A stretch of DNA of 6,564 bases, from contig RFNU01000051.1 in assembly GCA_009927065.1 (NCBI GenBank), positions 1 to 6,564 on the forward strand, read 5' to 3'. Below the pieces are notes generated by a model. The model saw only the letters and a list, made by a program, of their open reading frames with translations. It had not been told where the DNA came from and made no database searches. Shown here piece by piece: positions 1-5,896 of this stretch (the stretch's first letter is position 1; every line of letters begins with the position of its first letter). The DNA is from a bacterium (GTDB lineage: Bacteria > Pseudomonadota > Gammaproteobacteria > Berkiellales > Berkiellaceae). A program made the position numbers and the translations under genes.

Positions 1-1
1 A

Positions 2-454
2 TTCCATCAAGGAATTGATTTTGCTGGTAATACTGGAACACCTGTTTATATGCAAGGTTATGGTAAAGCTTTACCTATACCATCAGCAGGTGGTTACGGT
101 GAGTTAATGACGTTTAAAACAGCAGATAATAAATATGAATTAGGTTTTGGACATATGAGTAAGTTAGGACCAGAGGCCCAAGTATATGCATCAAATTTAA
201 ATACAAAACCAACTACACCTACGTTGCCAGAATCTGATTTTGCTATCTATAATCAAGGACAACAAGCAGGACAAGGATTGGGTGCTTTAGCAACATTAGG
301 TTTTATGAGTAAATTATTGGGAGACGCAAAAAGCAGTAGAAGTAGTTCCAGTGGTTTGTATAATAGTTTAATAGGATCTTTATTAGGACCAGAGGAAAAT
401 ACTGCTACTGATTTTTTGATGAGTTATATGAGACAAAATCCTTATGAAGTATAA
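2..454 (+). CDS. M23-peptidase-like virion protein, 5' incomplete
   Basis: The frame is open from the window edge, so the N-terminus is missing; 150 residues are visible. Visible residues 2-16 read HQGIDFAGNTGTPVY, which matches the first metal-binding box of M23 (lysostaphin/LytM-type) zinc endopeptidases, HxxxD followed by GTPV. Residues 50-53 (GHMS) match the family's internal YAHLS strand. In active M23 enzymes a TGxHLHFE segment then supplies the last zinc ligand and the catalytic His; here the chain runs straight into a Thr/Pro linker (around 68-76) and no HxH appears before the stop. The C-terminal half is Gly/Gln/Ser-rich with a short apolar stretch (GLGALATLGFMSKLL), as in phage internal or tail proteins. 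The likely role is a particle-bound peptidoglycan-binding or -cutting domain used in entry, but activity is doubtful from the visible part. An internal ATG at position 50 lies inside the motif and is not the true start. Confidence 0.6.
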   Translation, partial: FHQGIDFAGNTGTPVYMQGYGKALPIPSAGGYGELMTFKTADNKYELGFGHMSKLGPEAQVYASNLNTKPTTPTLPESDFAIYNQGQQAGQGLGALATLGFMSKLLGDAKSSRSSSSGLYNSLIGSLLGPEENTATDFLMSYMRQNPYEV

Positions 455-460
455 GATTGA

Positions 461-480
461 TTTATTACACCTATAATAAA
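461..480 (+). promoter_or_regulatory. AT-only inverted repeat with TATAAT in the gap between two genes
   Basis: TTTATTA (461-467) and TAATAAA (474-480) can form a 7-bp stem with a 6-base loop, and TATAAT lies at 472-477. No convincing -35 element sits about 17 bases upstream and no T-run follows, so neither a promoter nor a terminator is established. It is noted because this 45-base gap is one of only two sizeable gaps in the structural run. Confidence 0.2.
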
Positions 481-499
481 AGAATGATGGTAACAAGAA

Positions 500-961
500 G
501 TGCAGCTATCTGATTTTGACAAAAGTAGAGTAAGGTACCATCTAGGTTATTTTACTGTTTCTATTCCAGCAGGCGATTATGCTCGTCTGGAAGAGGCAAT
601 GAATACTGTACCGGATTCTTATTTTTATAATAAAATTACTATTCAAGTAGGTCGTTGTGATACAGCTGAAAAGAAAACTGAAGTTGCGTCTTCTCCTTCT
701 ACAAGGATTGAAAGCATCCTTGGAGACGTAGACCGTACTATTCGATCTTCTAATGCAAAAGAAGCCCTTAAAGTGTGGGATGAAATATACTTGTATGAAA
801 CAAATCGGCTAGCAATGATTCTTTATGTACCAAATTATAAAGATCCATTCCAAGCACGTTATCGTTATGAACGTTCAGGTGCTGAATATATTCAATCACT
901 TCCGGGACCCGCTGATACTGCCGTAGGTAGTAATCTTTATCTTCACGTAAACCACAGGTAG
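500..961 (+). CDS. putative neck/head-tail connector-like structural protein
   Basis: A 153-residue protein. The start is GTG at 500: the in-frame codon at 491 is TAA and no ATG lies between, so GTG is forced. The only purine-rich stretch just upstream is AAGAA, a weak ribosome site. The N-terminus (LSDFDKSRVRYHLGY, 3-17) is charged and looks helical, followed by a probable helix (DYARLEEAMNTV) and, after a Thr/Ser-rich break, another (NAKEALKVWDEIYLYETNRL). The C-terminal part has the aromatic/basic segment QARYRYERSGAEYIQSLPG. Size, mostly helical character and position among virion genes fit small phage neck or connector proteins, and the RYRYERSG segment recalls proteins from cyanobacterial siphovirus-like phages. 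That resemblance is from memory. No enzyme motif or membrane segment is present. The next gene starts 4 bases after the stop. Confidence 0.6.
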   Translation: MQLSDFDKSRVRYHLGYFTVSIPAGDYARLEEAMNTVPDSYFYNKITIQVGRCDTAEKKTEVASSPSTRIESILGDVDRTIRSSNAKEALKVWDEIYLYETNRLAMILYVPNYKDPFQARYRYERSGAEYIQSLPGPADTAVGSNLYLHVNHR

Positions 962-965
962 TATC

Positions 966-1613
966 ATGAAGGCACTTCAATTTTTGAATGCAATAAAAGG
1001 ATATGGCGCTAAAGCAGCTCCTCGAGCATTTCAAGGTGCTGTAGATACTATTACTGATCCACAAACATATCGAAGATTAGCAATAGATGCTGAAAAAGTA
1101 TTAGGACGTACTCTTCCTCCTCAGTTTCAAGGATCTAATTTTGGTAATATTCCTGCTCGATTCACCGGTTTAATCAGTGATCTTGTTGAAACATCCGGTA
1201 CCCAACGAGCCGTACAAGGAGGGATGGTAAATAGAGCCATTCAGGAAAGTGCGGGAATTGCTCCAAGACTTGCTAGAACTGCTACACAGACTGCTGAAGG
1301 TTTATTAAGAGCACCAAATATCGGGCAAAGCTTAGTACGACAAGTAACAACTCGTTTACCTGAAGCACCACAAATTTTTGATCCTTTCACACGAGATTAC
1401 GGTTTAACTAGAGAGCTAATGAAAAGAGGAGGGGGGAATATGGCAAGTGTTGCCGAAACACTTGTTCCAAAACAAGCATTTAATTCTGTTGGAAGCGTTG
1501 GCGGCTTAATTCAAAATTTAAATAAAGTAACTACTCCACTTTTACAACTTCTAGCATCGTTAAAAATATCCCTGGAATTGGTTCTTTACCAGGGTTTGCA
1601 CGTAATATGGTAA
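966..1613 (+). CDS. phage structural protein, N-terminal part (continues in -1 frame)
   Basis: The frame gives 215 residues, but only about the first 200 look authentic. The protein opens MKALQFLNAIKGYGAKAAPR, a basic amphipathic helix, and continues as Ala/Gln/Arg-rich sequence without a recognised domain, the style of phage internal or ejected virion proteins. After LLQLLASLK (residues 192-200) the frame ends in about 15 residues rich in Leu and aromatics that look unlike the rest. The frame one base back reads KNIPGIGSLPGFARN and runs straight into the next coding region, so the natural product is probably 412 residues spanning 966-2203. If read as annotated, the stop TAA (1611-1613) overlaps the next ATG (1607) in ATGGTAA, which also suits translational coupling. 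ATG at 966 lies 4 bases after the previous stop. Function is not recognised. Confidence 0.7.
   Translation: MKALQFLNAIKGYGAKAAPRAFQGAVDTITDPQTYRRLAIDAEKVLGRTLPPQFQGSNFGNIPARFTGLISDLVETSGTQRAVQGGMVNRAIQESAGIAPRLARTATQTAEGLLRAPNIGQSLVRQVTTRLPEAPQIFDPFTRDYGLTRELMKRGGGNMASVAETLVPKQAFNSVGSVGGLIQNLNKVTTPLLQLLASLKISLELVLYQGLHVIW
1559..1594 (+). other. candidate -1 frameshift site (A-run plus hairpin)
   Basis: Reading in the upstream frame, the codons are TCG TTA AAA ATA. A Lys tRNA on AAA (1563-1565) can slip back one base and still pair with AAA (1562-1564), giving AAT next and joining LASLK to NIPGIG. Four bases after 1565, CCCTGG (1570-1575) can pair perfectly with CCAGGG (1589-1594) across a 13-base loop, a layout like a programmed -1 site. 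The heptamer GTTAAAA is not canonical, because a P-site Leu tRNA on TTA would re-pair poorly with GTT. A single A lost from a six-A run would give the same picture. Confidence 0.45.
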
Positions 1614-2203
1614 TACCAGCATCGCCTGCTGGCATTGCATTTGCCTTATCTGAACTAGAAGGATCATCTCCACAAGGATTTGATAATTGGAGTCAACTTG
1701 GCTATAGATCAAAAGAAGATATGCAAAATAAAGTAAATACGCAAACAACAAAAGAAGGAATAATAGATACAGGACGTTATATCCCTGGTGAGCAACAAAA
1801 AACTATTTTTACAAAACAACCGACCCCACCACCTCCTAATATTATTCCTCTTGTTGACCAAGGATTGACGCAAGCAGGTGCTTTAAATACTGGCGCAGGA
1901 ACACCTGATCAACGACGTAGGATAGAAGAACGTAACTATCAAACACAATTAAGTAATGCTAGACAACAATATGCAACACCTGATCCCATGTCTCCAGACT
2001 TTCAAGGGTATCCAAATGAATTAGCAGCTAGATATGGATTAGAACAAGCCTATGGTCAAGAGTTAAATCAAGCTGGCACTTTAATACCTCAGCTACAAGA
2101 AGCAGGGGCAGAAGTAGGTATGACACCTGAGAACTTTGCAGCCTGGGCAAAAGCTAACCCAGGACTTGCTGTACGTCTACTAAGTAAAGGACAAAGAAAC
2201 TAA
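1607..2203 (+). CDS. phage structural protein, C-terminal part of the same broken or frameshifted gene
   Basis: As an independent gene this is 198 residues from ATG 1607, with AGGG (1591-1594) about 12 bases upstream as a possible ribosome site. Coding-like sequence in this frame extends upstream to the A-run (KNIPGIGSLPGFARN), so it is more likely the C-terminal portion of the gene beginning at 966. The N-terminal part has one short apolar helix (SPAGIAFALSEL). A proline-rich linker (QPTPPPPNIIP, about residues 71-81) follows, then a Gln/Arg-rich helical segment (RRRIEERNYQTQLSNARQQY) and an acidic/Ala helical end (TPENFAAWAKANPGLAVRLL). No known domain is recognised. A linker- and helix-rich protein among virion genes suggests a flexible internal or tail-associated component. 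The next gene starts one base after the stop. Confidence 0.65.
   Translation: MVIPASPAGIAFALSELEGSSPQGFDNWSQLGYRSKEDMQNKVNTQTTKEGIIDTGRYIPGEQQKTIFTKQPTPPPPNIIPLVDQGLTQAGALNTGAGTPDQRRRIEERNYQTQLSNARQQYATPDPMSPDFQGYPNELAARYGLEQAYGQELNQAGTLIPQLQEAGAEVGMTPENFAAWAKANPGLAVRLLSKGQRN
1616..1632 (+). other. GC-rich hairpin at the gene junction
   Basis: CCAGCA (1616-1621) and TGCTGG (1627-1632) form a perfect 6-bp stem with a 5-base loop. It starts three bases after the upstream-frame stop and seven bases after ATG 1607, inside the downstream coding frame. It is the second stem-loop in 65 bases at this junction. No T-run follows, so it is not a terminator. It could affect reinitiation or ribosome pausing, or could be incidental. 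Confidence 0.3.
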
Positions 2204-2204
2204 A

Positions 2205-2960
2205 ATGGCACCTAACACCATAAATCAATTTGGTATTCCAGGTAATGTTTTTAGAAACATGCTTCGGGTAGCAACACTAGAAGCAAAAGATCCGACAAAA
2301 GGAGCCAGCCCTGGTACCGTGGCCTCAATGATTAATCGCTATCACAGCCCTAGTTATGGAAGTAACGTACAAACGTGGCTAACTCCAGGGCAGTATGCTG
2401 TGATGAAGAAACCCGGCTTTGATAGAACAGACCCCTCACAGGCTTTTTCTTATTATAGTTCTCCCGCTGGACGGCAAGAACTTTTGAAAACAGGAGAAGA
2501 ACTCCGTGGAGCAACTGATTTTAGAGCTACTAATTATCTAAGAGATACAGGTAATTTATTTAAATACCCAGATAATTTAATTCCTACAATAATTGGAGGG
2601 GTACGTAAATATTTAACTCCTGCAGAATTAAAAGCTCAGGGCGCTAAACCAGATGTTAGCGAAAATACTTTTTTTAATGAAACTAAAAGACCAGCTCCAA
2701 TGAACTGGTGGACTAAGTATAGTGATCAGTCAGCAGTTCCTTCTTCTACAACCCCGAAACAAACAGCAGTGAGTATAAATCCAGCTGCCGTACAATCAAA
2801 AGTATTAGAAGGTAATTTATTTGGAGGAATAACATTAGAAAATCTTATGAAACAAGGTTTACAAGAAGAACTTTTAACTGGTTTGATTCAACCTGAAAAA
2901 GATATAACCGGTGATTTATTTGCTCAACTTTTAGATCAAACTAGACCATATTATAGTTGA
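2205..2960 (+). CDS. SleB-like cell-wall hydrolase domain protein (virion-associated)
   Basis: A 251-residue protein; ATG is one base after the previous stop, with AAAGGA (2186-2191) about 13 bases upstream. Residues 15-111 follow the pattern of the SleB/Hydrolase_2 cell-wall hydrolase family: RVATLEAKDP (21-30) in the place of the catalytic-Glu box (EARGE type, here Glu26), ASMINRYHSP (40-49) in the place of the AVxxVxxNR box, LTPGQYAVM (59-67) for the QF box, and GATDFRATNY (102-111) for the closing GATHF box. SleB-type enzymes cut the glycan strand of peptidoglycan as lytic transglycosylases. The second half (about 150-251) has no recognised domain and ends in polar helices (ITLENLMKQGLQEELLTGL), perhaps anchoring the enzyme to the particle. 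Together with the M23-like fragment upstream it suggests wall penetration during infection. The family match is by pattern, not alignment; the catalytic role is inferred. Confidence 0.55.
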   Translation: MAPNTINQFGIPGNVFRNMLRVATLEAKDPTKGASPGTVASMINRYHSPSYGSNVQTWLTPGQYAVMKKPGFDRTDPSQAFSYYSSPAGRQELLKTGEELRGATDFRATNYLRDTGNLFKYPDNLIPTIIGGVRKYLTPAELKAQGAKPDVSENTFFNETKRPAPMNWWTKYSDQSAVPSSTTPKQTAVSINPAAVQSKVLEGNLFGGITLENLMKQGLQEELLTGLIQPEKDITGDLFAQLLDQTRPYYS

Positions 2961-2986
2961 ATAAGTTAGAATTTAAATACGAAGAA

Positions 2987-3000
2987 TTAAGGTAAGGAAT
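2987..3000 (+). promoter_or_regulatory. ribosome-binding site that fixes a TTG start
   Basis: TTAAGG (2987-2992) lies 8 bases before TTG 3001, and a second AAGGA (2994-2998) lies only 2 bases before it. The in-frame codon at 2974 is TAA and no ATG or GTG occurs between it and 3001, so TTG is the best start. The doubled AAGG motif supports real initiation here, and the 8-base spacing is the more plausible one. Confidence 0.55.
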
Positions 3001-3786
3001 TTGTCATCTACTTCCACAAATAAACAACCGTTGTTTATTGATCGCCCCTTATTTGATGCTGTTCGTGTAACAACACAAACAGTTGGTAGTGCGGGTTCTA
3101 ATACATTAGAAGTTCAAGGGGGACAAGTTCCTTCTATTCTTGTTGATGTAGATGCTGCCCTTAGTGATGATACAAATAATGGTGTTGTAATAGACTCTAT
3201 TACAATTACTCGCAGTGATTTTTATCGTCCTGCAGACTACACTCTGAGTGCAAGTACATCAGGTACGGTTGTTTCAATTGCAAGTGGTCAAATTATCAAT
3301 GTAACAACCACAGGAAGTTTTACTGGTGCGGGTGTTGTTGAAAGTGGTATTGGTTATTACACATACACAGGATCAACTACACTAACAGGTGTTAACACAA
3401 CGCTTCGATATTCAGGTGGTACCTCTTCAGGTTTTGCATATAAAGGTGTATCCTATGGACAACGACCAGCCGTGACTTTTGTGTTTTATCAAACCCGTGG
3501 TACAACAGTACCAATCCCCGCATCTTTTGATTACCATATATTATTTTCTAAAACTGTTACTGATGGGGTTGGCACAATCGATTGTTCAGATGTAATGCCT
3601 CAGTTGTCTGCTCCTGTTATATCAGCAGGCAATACCAGCGGGTTAGGTAACTCTGCGCCCCTACGGAATAAAGGAATTTATCTGGAAAGAGGCGACCGTT
3701 TATATGTAGGCGTATTCCCGGATGGACCTAATATTGGTGGATATACTCCAGGGGCTTATGTGTATGCCCAAGGTGGTTTCTTCTAA
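3001..3786 (+). CDS. putative all-beta virion structural protein
   Basis: A 261-residue protein starting at TTG. It is rich in Thr, Ser, Gly and Val with alternating hydrophobic/polar strands and almost no predicted helix. Strand-like blocks include QPLFIDRPLFDAVRVTTQ near the N-terminus, VVIDSITITRSDF (about 62-74), AVTFVFYQTRGTTVPIP (about 157-173) and YVGVFPDG near the C-terminus. The chain ends GAYVYAQGGFF, an aromatic terminus common in virion proteins that pack by their C-termini. There is one Cys, and no signal peptide or enzyme motif. Position between the hydrolase and the 522-residue protein fits a capsid decoration, tail or fibre component; which one cannot be told from sequence alone. 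RGD occurs in ERGDRLYV but with no sign of a function. The next gene begins 2 bases after its stop. Confidence 0.65.
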   Translation: MSSTSTNKQPLFIDRPLFDAVRVTTQTVGSAGSNTLEVQGGQVPSILVDVDAALSDDTNNGVVIDSITITRSDFYRPADYTLSASTSGTVVSIASGQIINVTTTGSFTGAGVVESGIGYYTYTGSTTLTGVNTTLRYSGGTSSGFAYKGVSYGQRPAVTFVFYQTRGTTVPIPASFDYHILFSKTVTDGVGTIDCSDVMPQLSAPVISAGNTSGLGNSAPLRNKGIYLERGDRLYVGVFPDGPNIGGYTPGAYVYAQGGFF

Positions 3787-3788
3787 TA

Positions 3789-5357
3789 ATGCCTTTTAAA
3801 GGTAAAGATAGTTTTGGATCTTTTGGTAAACAAGAAGACTTTAAGCCTTTTGAAATAAAACCAATTACCACAGAGTTTTCAAAAGGCGGTGTACCAGGTT
3901 CAATTACTGTGTTAAATAGAGAATCGGCGTGGGCCAGGTGGCGCCGTGGTTATGAGATATATTCTTCTAATATCTACAACAATCCTTATGAATTTAAATT
4001 TATTTATGACATTCCATTCCCCTCTGGCACAATAACTCCATCTGGCTCTAATCCGACATCTATTGTCTCAGGTGCTTTTAAAGGTTTTCCAACACGAACA
4101 AAAGAATTCGGAATGCACTGGACTGGATTAAGACGAGGGGGAAATATGCGTACAGATAACTTGCTTGATTCAACTGGTACTAGGCTTTTTATTGCTGGTG
4201 TAACAGAAGATTCTTTTTATTGGTATATACAATTAGCTGGAACCTGGAGTTCAGGAAATCCTTTACCTTCTCCTTTATTTGCTACGGTATCCGGAATAAC
4301 AACACCTTTAAAACCAACTAATGGCGAAATACTAGAAGATAGAATTCTCACTGTCAGTGGCGAAATACTTACACCTGATTCTATTAATCCAGAAACACAA
4401 AAAAGATATGGTTATGTCCAGGCTGTTTTGGCAGATGTCATTGAAGATACAGGAGTTCTAAAACTAAAAAAAGCAGGATCAGTAGAAGTAACACCTGATA
4501 AACAGTTCTTAACCCCCTCAACAAGGCCTCCTGCCATTGGACGATTCCTATTAACAGGTAATAGGTATGCCTGCACATGCCAAGATTTTACACGTAGAGA
4601 ATATACCTTTATGACAACAATTAATGATACAAGTAAAACTAAAAAAAGAAAATATTTTCCTTACTCTAGTGTTGCTTCGGTTAAGCCAGGAAGACACGAA
4701 GATACCTTGAGTGACGGAGTATATAACAATAATGCAATGATTAAATCTTTAGAGAACAGATCTTTGAATGTAGAAGCGCCCTCCGCATCATTTGTACTAC
4801 CAGATTCAATTGCAACTTCAGAAGTAAACCGTCTAGCAACAAGAGACAACCCTGGTATATATCAAGATTTTGGAGCTACGTACAAACGTAATATAGAAGC
4901 ACCGTCTCTCCCTGGTAACATACCAGATGGTTTACCTGTATACAAAGACTACACTATTGCTCAAGATGTTATAACTTCTTTGGGAGATTACTGGGAACCA
5001 GTATTAGATGAGATGCGTTACTGTAAGCATATTTATGCACTTAAGTTTGGAGAAAAAATATTTCCTCCTGAACCTTCCGATTATCCGGTTGAATATGAAT
5101 CAATGGCAGAATGGGAACAAACTTTAGTACAAGAAGCAGAAAATAATCAACAGAAATATGAGACTTTTCAAGTAACTAAAAATTCTTTAAGTTATATGGA
5201 TGTGCCTCCTTATAATTGTCAATCCCCAACTGTTGCACCCATGCTGCAAAAACTATTTAATATCCCTAATCAGATTGTATTTTTGTCTGGGTTTACCATG
5301 ATAGATAAGACGGGGCGTACATATGTACCAGCTTCAGGTGAAAAACCATCCCTTTAA
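3789..5357 (+). CDS. large phage protein with split SWIM-like zinc motif
   Basis: A 522-residue protein from ATG 3789, two bases after the previous stop, with AAGGTGG (3770-3776) about 12 bases upstream. The N-terminus is Phe/Gly/Lys-rich (MPFKGKDSFGSFGKQEDF), followed by NRESAWARWRRGYEIYSS and several beta-rich segments. At residues 262-267 it reads CTCQDF, and at 411-418 YCKHIYAL (411 Tyr, Cys412, His414). Together these make the CxC...CxH signature of SWIM zinc-binding domains, including the usual aromatic after CxCxD and CKHIYA at the end. SWIM motifs normally have a short loop between halves; here 147 residues separate Cys264 and Cys412, including a basic stretch (TSKTKKRKYFPYSS). The protein has only four Cys (262, 264, 412, 477), three of them in this pattern. 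An acidic helix (around 435-458) follows. SWIM domains bind DNA or protein partners. Its place in the run suggests a minor virion protein, but its role is unknown. It is the last gene of the plus-strand structural run. Confidence 0.65.
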   Translation: MPFKGKDSFGSFGKQEDFKPFEIKPITTEFSKGGVPGSITVLNRESAWARWRRGYEIYSSNIYNNPYEFKFIYDIPFPSGTITPSGSNPTSIVSGAFKGFPTRTKEFGMHWTGLRRGGNMRTDNLLDSTGTRLFIAGVTEDSFYWYIQLAGTWSSGNPLPSPLFATVSGITTPLKPTNGEILEDRILTVSGEILTPDSINPETQKRYGYVQAVLADVIEDTGVLKLKKAGSVEVTPDKQFLTPSTRPPAIGRFLLTGNRYACTCQDFTRREYTFMTTINDTSKTKKRKYFPYSSVASVKPGRHEDTLSDGVYNNNAMIKSLENRSLNVEAPSASFVLPDSIATSEVNRLATRDNPGIYQDFGATYKRNIEAPSLPGNIPDGLPVYKDYTIAQDVITSLGDYWEPVLDEMRYCKHIYALKFGEKIFPPEPSDYPVEYESMAEWEQTLVQEAENNQQKYETFQVTKNSLSYMDVPPYNCQSPTVAPMLQKLFNIPNQIVFLSGFTMIDKTGRTYVPASGEKPSL

Positions 5358-5361
5358 CTTT

Positions 5362-5396
5362 TTGTAGTATAATACAACAAAGGTTAAAACCTTGTA
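5362..5396 (+). promoter_or_regulatory. TATAAT inside alternating inverted repeats downstream of the structural run
   Basis: TATAAT (5368-5373) is a perfect -10 hexamer but no good -35 is seen 16-18 bases upstream. It sits in a near-palindrome: TTGTA (5362-5366) faces TACAA (5373-5377), with GTAT-A-ATAC inside (5367-5375). TTGTA recurs at 5392-5396, and AAGG (5380-5383) can pair with CCTT (5390-5393). The central TACAA could therefore pair with either TTGTA copy, giving mutually exclusive stems. This could be an operator over a promoter for the next gene or a weak transcript end. The evidence is short-repeat symmetry only. Confidence 0.3.
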
Positions 5397-5405
5397 AGTT
5401 TAAAG

Positions 5406-5433
5406 ACCGACAAATCTTGCATTCAGGGTCGGT
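5406..5433 (+). terminator. stem-loop, possible weak terminator
   Basis: ACCGAC (5406-5411) pairs perfectly with GTCGGT (5428-5433) over a 16-base loop, with one G-T pair possible outside. It follows the last structural gene by about 50 bases, where the end of a late transcript would be expected. The sequence after it is TCTGTCTATAG rather than a T-run, so it is not a classical intrinsic terminator. It could instead be leader structure for the gene at 5471. Confidence 0.25.
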
Positions 5434-5470
5434 TCTGTCTATAGTCCAGGTAAAAATATGATTCTCTCCC

Positions 5471-5896
5471 ATGACCCATGTAATTTCTCCTCCTCTAGAT
5501 CAGAGGATAGTTGACGATTTTTTCCAGTTAGCACAAAACAGAAAAACCTATAAGCTAGCTTGGTTCTATGGAATGCTTGCCACCTTTGGTGTAAAAGCTG
5601 AACATCTCCGGGGTTTTACCTGGAATCCAGATGGTAGTATCAACATCCAAAACAAAAAGAAACCGATTCGACCCATGCACCCACAGTGGGTTTTTCTGTT
5701 TCAATTAAAAGAAAAACAGCCTTCAGATCTTGAAGACTGTTGGAAAGATGCTTGGTTACTAATCTATAAAGCAATGGCATGCAAAGAGGTTCAATGTAAT
5801 GTGTTTGAACTTCTTTTAGCTTATAAGATGCGTAAAGCTTTTTACAAGCCTTCTAAAGCATCGAAGACACTAGAACCTGCCCTTGCTTGTTCATAG
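5471..5896 (+). CDS. tyrosine-recombinase-like protein, truncated and catalytically altered
   Basis: A 141-residue protein from ATG 5471. An in-frame stop at 5459 limits the start, and no clear ribosome site precedes it. YKLAWFYGMLATFGVKAEHL (27-46) plus GFTW and a beta-hairpin ending NKKKPIRPMHP (61-71) matches the first half of a tyrosine-recombinase catalytic domain, where a helix ends in GLR, then LxW, then a Lys-bearing hairpin and a PLHP-like turn. The first catalytic Arg would be in GLR; here it is GVK (Lys42). AYKMRKAF (117-124) could be a degenerate form of the HxLRHxF box, keeping Arg121 but with Tyr and Lys at the His positions. The protein stops 20 residues later, where the nucleophilic Tyr segment should follow. 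It is probably DNA-binding without recombinase activity, or a decayed integrase. The last 44 bases overlap the convergent minus-strand gene. The family call is by pattern only. Confidence 0.55.
   Translation: MTHVISPPLDQRIVDDFFQLAQNRKTYKLAWFYGMLATFGVKAEHLRGFTWNPDGSINIQNKKKPIRPMHPQWVFLFQLKEKQPSDLEDCWKDAWLLIYKAMACKEVQCNVFELLLAYKMRKAFYKPSKASKTLEPALACS

Noticed and set aside
768..1064. 98-codon minus-strand open frame
   Set aside because: It lies across two well-supported plus-strand genes, has no recognisable domain and is Cys/Tyr/His-rich in the way of antisense shadows.
1560..1751. 63-codon minus-strand open frame rich in Leu and Tyr, membrane-like
   Set aside because: It is antisense to the split structural gene, and its hydrophobicity follows from the complement of Gln/Lys/Asn codons.
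3670..3720. RGD tripeptide in the beta-rich virion protein
   Set aside because: RGD has no expected integrin-type role in a phage of cyanobacteria; the match is three residues long.
4661..4849. 62-codon minus-strand open frame
   Set aside because: It is wholly inside the 522-residue gene with no ribosome site or motif.
5374..5470. Possible tRNA or attachment-site core in the intergenic region
   Set aside because: No acceptor stem, anticodon arm or T-loop consensus could be assembled, and no duplicate of the segment occurs in the window.
5717..5739. Imperfect palindrome CAGCCTTCAGATCTTGAAGACTG-type stem (one mismatch) inside the recombinase-like gene
   Set aside because: It lies within coding sequence with no T-run and no repeat elsewhere; chance symmetry is likely.
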